A stretch of DNA of 64,000 nucleotides from positions 1 to 64,000 of the forward strand of contig NZ_RCDB01000001.1 of NCBI RefSeq assembly GCF_003651225.1, in the 5' to 3' direction. The notes beneath the pieces are model-generated. The model saw only the letters and a program-made list of their open reading frames with translations. It was not told where the DNA came from and did no database searches. Each line of letters opens with the position of its first letter. The stretch's first letter is position 1. Positions 58,823 to 64,000 of the stretch are shown here, one piece after another. The stretch is from Microbacterium telephonicum (GTDB taxonomy: Bacteria; Actinomycetota; Actinomycetes; Actinomycetales; Microbacteriaceae). Made by a program: the position numbers and the translations under genes.

Positions 58823-59599
58823 TCAGTCCCAGCCGAGGAAGTCCTCGATCAGCACACCGGTCTCCCCCGGGTGCGTGACCGGGAAGAAGTGGCCGCCGCC
58901 GTCGAGGGTCGACACACTCACGAGCGCGGGCGCCGCGGCGCGCAGAGCCTCACCGTTCGCGGGGACGGTGACGCGGTCGTCCGACCCCTGGATGACGAGC
59001 ACCGGGATCGTCGGCTCCAGCACCGCCCACTCCGATTCGGGCGTCGCGGCCAGTGCCGCCTGCTGCAGCGCGGCGACGTCGGCATCCAGAGCCTGGCGCA
59101 GGATGCTCCACGTCACCGCCGCATCGCCGTCACCCGCGAGCTCGCCCATGCCGGCGAGGATCGCCGACTCGTCGGCCCCCGCGTGCAGCGTGTCGAGCGC
59201 GCGGGCCGCCTCCGCCGTCGCCGGCTGGGCGCCGTCGACGCCCAGCAGCAGCAGACCGAAGATGCGCTCGTCGTGGTCGAGGGCGACGGTGCGCGCCACC
59301 GCGCCGCCGAACGAGTGCCCGCCGACCCACGCGTCGCCGAGACCCAGGTGGTCCATGACATCGACGACGTCCTGGGCGAGGTCGTGCAGGGTGACGCCGT
59401 CGCGCGAGGCCCCGCGGAAGCCGATGCGGGTGACGCGGAAGCCCTCCTCCTCGAGCACGTGCGCGAGCGTGCCGAGGTAGGTGATGTTCAGGCGCGACCC
59501 GGGCACGAGCACGATCGAGGGGCCTTCGCCCTCGTCGACGTACGGAACGGCGCGGCCGTCAGGCTCGAAGATGCGGATCGGGCTCGGTGTCGCAGTCAT
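58823..59599 (-). CDS. alpha/beta-fold hydrolase
   Basis: 258 residues from ATG 59599 (GAGAGA upstream; ATG 59614 is an alternative). IVLVPGSRLNITYL, IGFRGAS, VGGHSFGGAVARTVAL (GHSFG nucleophile), IQGSDDRVTVP (acid Asp) and DGGGHFFPVTHPGE (base His). A complete triad of an esterase/peroxidase-like general hydrolase. The substrate is unknown. 96 bp from the amidohydrolase on the same strand. Confidence 0.86.
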   Translation of the reverse strand: MTATPSPIRIFEPDGRAVPYVDEGEGPSIVLVPGSRLNITYLGTLAHVLEEEGFRVTRIGFRGASRDGVTLHDLAQDVVDVMDHLGLGDAWVGGHSFGGAVARTVALDHDERIFGLLLLGVDGAQPATAEAARALDTLHAGADESAILAGMGELAGDGDAAVTWSILRQALDADVAALQQAALAATPESEWAVLEPTIPVLVIQGSDDRVTVPANGEALRAAAPALVSVSTLDGGGHFFPVTHPGETGVLIEDFLGWD

Positions 59600-59695
59600 G
59601 GATCTCTCTCGCACGGGGATTCGTCAGGATTCAGGGTCGGGCAGAGCGCGGCGCTCGCGCAAGTTCGCGGATGCGGGGGCCTCCCGCGTCCGGGC

Positions 59696-60943
59696 TCAGC
59701 CGAGCCAGGACGAGCGGCCGAAACGCTCCCACCGCTCGACGACGACGGGTGCGGCATCCGCGGCCGCATCGGCAGGCGGCACGAAGACGGGCCGGCCCTC
59801 GATGTAGACGCGCTCGACGCGCGAATCCACGGCCAGCGGGTCGCCCGACCACACGACGACGTCGCCGTCGCGACCCTCTTCGAGGGCGCCGACGCGTGCC
59901 TGCAGGCGCAGGATGTCGGCGGGGTTCGTCGTGAGCGCCTCGAGGGCGGTCGACGCCGGCAGGCCGTCGCGCACGGCGAGGATCGCCTGCAGACGGATCT
60001 GGTCGATCGGCACGACGGGGTGGTCGGTGGTGATCGCGACCTTCACGCCGGCTTCGGCGATGAGGGCGAGGTTGCCGATCGCGCGGTCGCGCAGCTCGAC
60101 CTTCGACCGCGACGTGAGCAGCGGGCCGAAGATCACCGGGATCCGCTTCTCGGCGAGCACGTCGGCGATCTTGTGCGCCTCGGTGCCGTGGTTGACCACG
60201 AGCGTGTAGCCGAACTCCTCGGCCAGGCGCACAGCGGTCGCGATGTCGTCGTGGCGGTGGCAGTGCTGGTCCCAGACGAGCTCGCCGTCGAGCACGGCCG
60301 CGAGCGTCTCCTTGCCGAGGTCGCGCTCGAACGGGTCGCCCTTCTCGGCGGCGGCGTCGCGCTTGGCCTGGTAGTTCTGGGCGGCCACGAACGCGTCGCG
60401 CAGCACCGACGCCACACCGAGACGCGTCGAGGGGGTCTGCTTCTTGTCGCCGTAGACGCGCTTCGGGTTCTCGCCGAGCGCCGACTTGACCGACACGTCG
60501 TGAGCGAGCACCTGCTCGTCGACGGTGCGGCCGCCCCACGTCTTGATCGCGACGGTGCGGCCGCCGATCGGGTTTCCGGAACCGGGCTTGATCACGGCGG
60601 TCGTGACGCCGCCGCGCAGCGCGTCGCGGAAGCCCACCTCTTCGATGTCGATGCCGTCCAGCGCGCGGAAGCGGGACCCGTTCGGGTCGGTCATCTCGTT
60701 GGTGTCGTTGCCCGACCAGCCCTCGCCGTCCTCGTGCACACCAAGGTGTCCGTGCGATTCCACGAAGCCGGGGACGACCCAGCGGCCGGTCGCGTCGACG
60801 ATCTCCGCGCCGTCGGGGATGACGGTGTCGGCACCTCCGACGGCGGTGATGACCCCGTCGGTGACGACGACGGTGCCGCCGTCGATCGGGTCGGAGCTGA
60901 CGGGGACGACGTAGCCGCCGGTGACGGCGAGGATGCGGGACAT
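59696..60943 (-). CDS. imidazolonepropionase-like amidohydrolase
   Basis: 415 residues. Metal-dependent hydrolase of the amidohydrolase superfamily. The composite N-domain (GGTVVVTDGVITAVGGADTVIPDGAEIVDATG) leads to HxH in VESHGHLG, a second site WDQHCHRHDD, His in VVNHGTEAH, and the metal-Asp in ITTDHPVVP. The C-terminal PxDI/LRLQARVGALEEGRDGDVVVWSGDPL is typical of this group (often annotated amidohydrolase or dipeptidase). The exact amide is unknown. Confidence 0.88.
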   Translation of the reverse strand: MSRILAVTGGYVVPVSSDPIDGGTVVVTDGVITAVGGADTVIPDGAEIVDATGRWVVPGFVESHGHLGVHEDGEGWSGNDTNEMTDPNGSRFRALDGIDIEEVGFRDALRGGVTTAVIKPGSGNPIGGRTVAIKTWGGRTVDEQVLAHDVSVKSALGENPKRVYGDKKQTPSTRLGVASVLRDAFVAAQNYQAKRDAAAEKGDPFERDLGKETLAAVLDGELVWDQHCHRHDDIATAVRLAEEFGYTLVVNHGTEAHKIADVLAEKRIPVIFGPLLTSRSKVELRDRAIGNLALIAEAGVKVAITTDHPVVPIDQIRLQAILAVRDGLPASTALEALTTNPADILRLQARVGALEEGRDGDVVVWSGDPLAVDSRVERVYIEGRPVFVPPADAAADAAPVVVERWERFGRSSWLG

Positions 60944-60996
60944 GCCTTCCACCGTACGTCGTTGACCTGTGGCGGGCCGCCGGGGAGGATCGGGCC

Positions 60997-61187
60997 ATGG
61001 CCCCGCTGTTCTTCCACGGCGCCGGCGGATACGACGACGACCTGCCGCTCGCGACCGGCATCGCGCGGGCGCTCGGCATGCCGCTGGAGTATCCGCGGCT
61101 GCCGACGGAGGACTGGGGTCTCGAGGACTGGGCGCGGCCGGTGCGGGAGGGTCTGGATGCGGCATCCGCCGACGATCTGGTCGCCGG
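60997..61187 (+). pseudogene. N-terminal fragment of an alpha/beta hydrolase
   Basis: MAPLFFHGAGGYDDDLPLATGIARALGMPL and ARPVREGLDAASADDLVAG form the first 60 or so residues of an RBBP9-like/small hydrolase. The text stops exactly where the nucleophile elbow (HSxG) should follow. The frame ends in unrelated codons at 61221, which are antisense to the KTSC gene. The remaining two thirds of the gene are missing. Confidence 0.65.
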
Positions 61188-61190
61188 ACC

Positions 61191-61409
61191 TCAGCGGTCG
61201 TACTGCTGGCGGGTGGGATAGCGGTCGCTGATGTGGCGGTTGAAGTACGCACCGGGGCTGTCGGCATCCATCAGGGCCCGATGGACGGAGGGCGGGACGG
61301 CGAAGTACCGGTAGACGTCGCCGCTGGTGAATTCGATCTCCAGCAGCGCCGTTGCCGCGTCGTAGCCGACGCTGCGCAGCACCGACGAGGTGACCGGATG
61401 CCGGCGCAC
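61191..61409 (-). CDS. KTSC-domain protein
   Basis: 72 residues from a GTG. RHPVTSSVLRSVGYDAATALLEIEFTSGDVYRYFAVPPSVHRALM, then DSPGAYFNRHISDRYP, is the complete KTSC domain, named after the lysyl-tRNA-synthetase C-terminal part. Small single-domain proteins of this type bind RNA or have no known role. 4 bp after the DUF2277 gene on the same strand. Confidence 0.88.
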   Translation of the reverse strand: MRRHPVTSSVLRSVGYDAATALLEIEFTSGDVYRYFAVPPSVHRALMDADSPGAYFNRHISDRYPTRQQYDR

Positions 61410-61413
61410 GGGC

Positions 61414-61707
61414 TCAGGAGGCCGTGCGGATGCGCACTTCGCGTTCCATCCGCTTCTCGTGACGCGCCCGCCCCTTGACCGCTTCGAGCTCGCGGTTCTT
61501 CGGCGGCGCGTTCGTCACGAGGTCATCGAGCAGCCGACGCGTCGCCGCGGCGATCTCGTCGATCGCCCGGTCGAACGGTTCCGTGTTCGCCCGCGACGGA
61601 TGCGTGGAACCGCTCACCTTGCGCACGAACTGCAGCGCGGCCTCGCGCACCTCGTCGTCGGTCGTGGGCGGCTCGAAGTTGTGGAGCACGCGGATGTTGC
61701 GGCACAT
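61414..61707 (-). CDS. DUF2277 protein
   Basis: 97 residues. MCRNIRVLHNFEPPTTDDEVREAALQFVRKVSG, NTEPFDRAIDEI and LLDDLVTNAPPKNRELE are the complete DUF2277 pattern. Conserved Cys2 and Arg3 follow the start. Function unknown. Co-directional with KTSC. Confidence 0.9.
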   Translation of the reverse strand: MCRNIRVLHNFEPPTTDDEVREAALQFVRKVSGSTHPSRANTEPFDRAIDEIAAATRRLLDDLVTNAPPKNRELEAVKGRARHEKRMEREVRIRTAS

Positions 61708-61754
61708 GCGGCGAGACTACCCGCGCCATCCGTGCGGCACACCGGGGTCGGGTC

Positions 61755-62126
61755 CTAGACGAGCTCCTGCAACTCGCGCAGCAGCGGCATCAAGGCCGGC
61801 CCCATCTCGACCTGTGTCAGGAGGATGCCGATCGTGCCGTCGGGGTCGACGAAGTAGTCGGTGCCGAGACCTCCCGACCAGCCGACGCGCCCCGCGCGGT
61901 CGCCGGTGGTCTGCACGCCGAGCCCGTAGCCCCAGCCCATGCCGTCCCAGAAGCCGCCGCCCGCGGGCTCGACCTCGACGAGCCCGGCCTCGTCGTGCCG
62001 GTAGGCGGCGGGAAGGCGGTGCGCCGCGGATGCGGGCGTGCCGTATCCGGTGTCGCCCATCCCCAGCGGCGTGAACAGGTCGTCGCGCAGGTGGTCGTCG
62101 AGCGGCCTGTCGGTGACCCGCGGGAG
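61755..62126 (-). pseudogene. serine hydrolase (beta-lactamase family) remnant with two deletions
   Basis: C-terminal half only. VTDRPLDDHLRDDLFTPLGMGDTGYGTPA and RLPAAYRHDEAGLVEVEPAGGGFW join straight to DGMGWGYGLGVQTTGDRAGRVGWSGGLGTDYFVDPDGTIGILLTQVEMGP. In intact relatives about 60-70 residues separate GGFW and FWDGMGWGYG. The join lies at shared GGCTTCTGG-like sequence, so a short-homology deletion is likely. The N-terminal half with SxxK and YxN is absent, and upstream of 62126 lies the AlkD-like gene on the other strand. Confidence 0.72.
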
Positions 62127-62135
62127 GATGGTGCG

Positions 62136-62612
62136 GTGGACTCCCCCGCCGCCGCCTTCATCGACCGCACCCTGCGCGCCGAGGCGTCCGAGTGGCGTAC
62201 CTGGGCCGACGGCGACGACTCGGTCGGCGGGATGCGGGTCTACGGGGCCTCGGTCGGGGCGATCCGCGGGACCGTGCGCGATGCCCTGCGCCGTCACCGC
62301 GGGCTCGACCACGACGATGTCACCGCTCTCGCGTCGGAACTGTGGGCGCTGCCGGTGTTCGAGCGGCGTTTCGCGGCGATCGTGCTGCTGCAGGGACAGG
62401 TGGGAGCGCTCACCGCCAACGACCTGACCCGGATCGAGGGATTCCTGCGTGACGCGCGCATCGCCGCCCTCATCGAACCCCTCGCGACGGACGTCGTGCG
62501 GCCCCTCCTCGCACGCCTCGAGGGTGCGGACGCCGAGCGGGCGGGTCGCATCGTGATGCGGTGGGCGCGGGCGGATGCCGACGGGCTGCGGCAGGCGGCG
62601 GCCCTGCTGTGA
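62136..62612 (+). CDS. DNA alkylation repair (AlkD-like) protein, short
   Basis: 158 residues from GTG 62136, with GGGAGG 9 nt upstream. HEAT-like helices: SPAAAFIDRTLRAEASEWRTW, VYGASVGAIRGTVRDALRRHRGLDHDDVTALASELWALPVFERRFAAIVLLQ and LIEPLATDVVRPLLARLEG. Typical family members run to about 220-240 residues; the last two HEAT pairs are missing after ADADGLRQAAALL. It may be C-terminally truncated. AlkD-type glycosylases excise bulky or 3/7-alkyl purines. Confidence 0.65.
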   Translation: MDSPAAAFIDRTLRAEASEWRTWADGDDSVGGMRVYGASVGAIRGTVRDALRRHRGLDHDDVTALASELWALPVFERRFAAIVLLQGQVGALTANDLTRIEGFLRDARIAALIEPLATDVVRPLLARLEGADAERAGRIVMRWARADADGLRQAAALL

Positions 62613-62662
62613 GCACCCGGCTCGTTCGGCTCGCGCACAGGCGAGCCTCCTAGGCTGTAACG

Positions 62663-63187
62663 ATGCCCGAAAACTCCCTGCTGTCCGTCGCGCCCTCGCC
62701 TGCTCGCTCCGTCGAGATCGTGGCGGTGCCGCACGACGACCCGCGGGCGGCCGGGCTGCGCGAGGTGCTCGACCTCGACCTCGACGCGCGCTACCGCGGC
62801 GCGGAGCCGGAGCCTCCCGCGGTCAGCGCCGCGCGCGCCGATGCCCTGCGCGTGCACCCCGATCAGCTCGTCGCGACCCTGCTGGCCGTCACCGCCGACG
62901 GCGAGGCGCTCGGGCACGTGATGCTGCGCCGTCTCGGCGACGAGTGGGAGCTGAAGCGGCTCGTGGTCGCGCCCGAGGCGCGTGGCGCCGGCGTCGGGCG
63001 CCGACTCGTGCAGGCCACCATCGACCTCGCGCGCACGGGCGGTGCCGCGCGCGTGATCCTGCAGACCGGTGCGGCCCAGCCGGAGTCGCTCGCCCTGTAC
63101 CGCTCGTTCGGCTTCACGCCCATCCCGGTGTACGAGCCGTACGTGGCCACGATGCCCACGTCGCTCTGCTTCACCCTGCCCCTCTGA
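62663..63187 (+). CDS. GNAT-family N-acetyltransferase
   Basis: 174 residues. The acetyl-CoA motif A is LKRLVVAPEARGAGVGRRLVQATIDLAR (R-G-A-G-V-G-R), and motif B ends in LALYRSFGFTPIPVYEPYV. TAGGCT at 62651-62656 is 7 bp before the ATG with no ribosome site, so it is probably leaderless. The acceptor is unknown. Confidence 0.87.
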   Translation: MPENSLLSVAPSPARSVEIVAVPHDDPRAAGLREVLDLDLDARYRGAEPEPPAVSAARADALRVHPDQLVATLLAVTADGEALGHVMLRRLGDEWELKRLVVAPEARGAGVGRRLVQATIDLARTGGAARVILQTGAAQPESLALYRSFGFTPIPVYEPYVATMPTSLCFTLPL

Positions 63188-63195
63188 CCTCGGGG

Positions 63196-63338
63196 CGTTT
63201 CGACTCGTCGCTCCGCTCCTCGCTCAACGACCGGGATGGGGGCACACGCCCACTCCGGTCGTTGAGCGAGCAGAGCGAGTCGACCGGGATGGGGGCACAC
63301 CTCTTCCGGTCGTTGAGCGAGCGGAGCGAGTCGAAACG
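63196..63338. repeat. three copies of repeat B with a 53-bp duplication
   Basis: Copy 63196-63234 (CGTTTCGACTCG...ACGACCGG) faces two reversed copies, 63255-63283 (short, lacking the AACG end) and 63306-63338. GACCGGGATGGGGGCACAC occurs at 63229-63247 and again at 63282-63300, a 53-bp period, showing local duplication of one arm. It fills the gap between the GNAT and the CBS/CorC genes. Confidence 0.85.
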
Positions 63339-63349
63339 CCCCGAACCGC

Positions 63350-64000
63350 TCAGTCCTCCACGGGGGTCGGGGTGACGCGCAGCCCCGCGATGCGGCGGCG
63401 GTCGAGCGCCGTAACCTGCAGGGTCGCGCCGGGCACCTCGACGGTGTCGCCGACACGCGCCAGTCGGCCGAGCTGCTCGGTGACGAACCCGGCGACGGTG
63501 TCGGACGATCCACGCGGCAGCGCGAGCCCCGTCACCTCTTCGAAGTCGCCGAGGTTGAGGCGGCCGTCGACGATGCCGCCGGCGGCATCCGCGTCTTCGG
63601 CGGTGTCGTACTCGTCGAAGATCTCGCCGACGACCTCTTCGACGAGGTCTTCGAGGGTGACGATGCCGTCGGTGCCGCCGTACTCGTCGACGACGACGGC
63701 GATCTGGTGGCCGGCGGCGCGCAGGCGCGTGAGCGTCGGCAGCACCCGCGCCGACGACGGCACATACGAGATCGGGCGCGTCAGCGCCGACAGCGGACGA
63801 TCGGCGTCCTGCGACGCCGCCTCGAACAAGTCGCGCACGTGCACGAACCCGACGATGTCGTCGATCGACTTGTCGGCGACCGGATAGCGCGAGAACGGCA
63901 GTTCGCGCACCTGCGCGACGGCCTCGCCGATCGTGCCGGTCTCATCGAGCGCGACGACCTCGGGGCGCGGGCGCATGACCTCGCTCACCTGCCGCCCGCG
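63350..64000 (-). CDS. CNNM/hemolysin-C-like CBS protein, 5' end outside window
   Basis: The reading frame is open to the window edge, so only the C-terminal 216 residues are present. VSEVMRPRPEVVALD starts the CBS pair (also PISYVPSSARVLPTL and VVDEYGGTDGIVTLEDLVEEVVGEI). The CorC_HlyC domain follows (GRLNLGDFEEVTGL and VAGFVTEQLGRL). The missing N-part should be the DUF21 membrane domain. The family is implicated in Mg/Co efflux; ordinary CorC/CNNM features, TPVED terminus. Confidence 0.88.
   Translation of the reverse strand, partial: RGRQVSEVMRPRPEVVALDETGTIGEAVAQVRELPFSRYPVADKSIDDIVGFVHVRDLFEAASQDADRPLSALTRPISYVPSSARVLPTLTRLRAAGHQIAVVVDEYGGTDGIVTLEDLVEEVVGEIFDEYDTAEDADAAGGIVDGRLNLGDFEEVTGLALPRGSSDTVAGFVTEQLGRLARVGDTVEVPGATLQVTALDRRRIAGLRVTPTPVED

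Overview
The window is high-GC (about 70%) chromosomal DNA from an actinobacterium. The gene families, GTG and ATG starts, leaderless promoters and 4-base stop/start overlaps fit Microbacteriaceae, probably Microbacterium. The species cannot be named from sequence alone. I see no rRNA, tRNA, CRISPR array, transposase or prophage. Coding density is high, and most of the window is ordinary housekeeping and physiology.

Layout. 0-4 kb: the 3' part of a DUF222/HNH nuclease gene, a 131-bp tandem duplication of dispersed repeats, an SRPBCC protein, a ZIP metal transporter and a DUF998 membrane protein. 4.2-10 kb: a TetR regulator divergent from an agmatine deiminase-amidase-PLP decarboxylase operon, with a perfect TTGATCA-AG-TGATCAA operator between them and a DMT exporter converging. 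10-13.7 kb: a beta-lactamase-fold lipoprotein lacking its catalytic residues, DUF2470, an iron-box-controlled leaderless heme oxygenase, and a PIF1-type helicase. 14.9-17.2 kb: a CopD-CtaG fusion and HU. 18.2-26.4 kb: a zinc-homeostasis block. It has a zinc-independent rpmB-rpmG-rpsN operon with a structured leader, then a minus-strand run znuA-znuC-znuB-zur-permease-TIGR03943-propeller protein-methyladenine glycosylase behind a Zur-like box. 26.5-30 kb: branched-chain 2-oxoacid dehydrogenase E1alpha-E1beta-E2. 31-40.8 kb: HisC, LMW phosphatase, purB, small membrane proteins and oxidoreductases. 40.9-44.5 kb: an NhaA-DsbA fusion coupled to a cNMP-domain FAD oxidoreductase. 46.4-48.7 kb: a HelD/HelR-type RNA polymerase-recycling ATPase preceded by a 17/19 match to the rifamycin-associated element. 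49-64 kb: MATE and DMT transporters, MsrA, hydrolases, DUF proteins, GNAT and the start-truncated part of a CBS/CorC protein.

Two themes run through the window. First, an unusual number of genes have lost internal or terminal segments with no mobile element nearby: a divergent TetR/unknown pair at 17.88 kb, a GH13 enzyme at 30.3 kb, a VOC protein at 38.3 kb, alpha/beta hydrolases at 58.2 and 61.2 kb, a serine hydrolase at 61.9-62.1 kb, and perhaps an AlkD-like protein at 62.6 kb. This looks like deletion-driven gene decay. Second, intergenic spaces carry several families of short repeats with terminal inverted repeats (35/39-bp A/B, 59-bp, 64-bp period, and single elements of about 60 bp). 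Some of them supply the stop codon of the gene they follow. The hexamer GGATGC/GCATCC is also clearly over-represented within genes.
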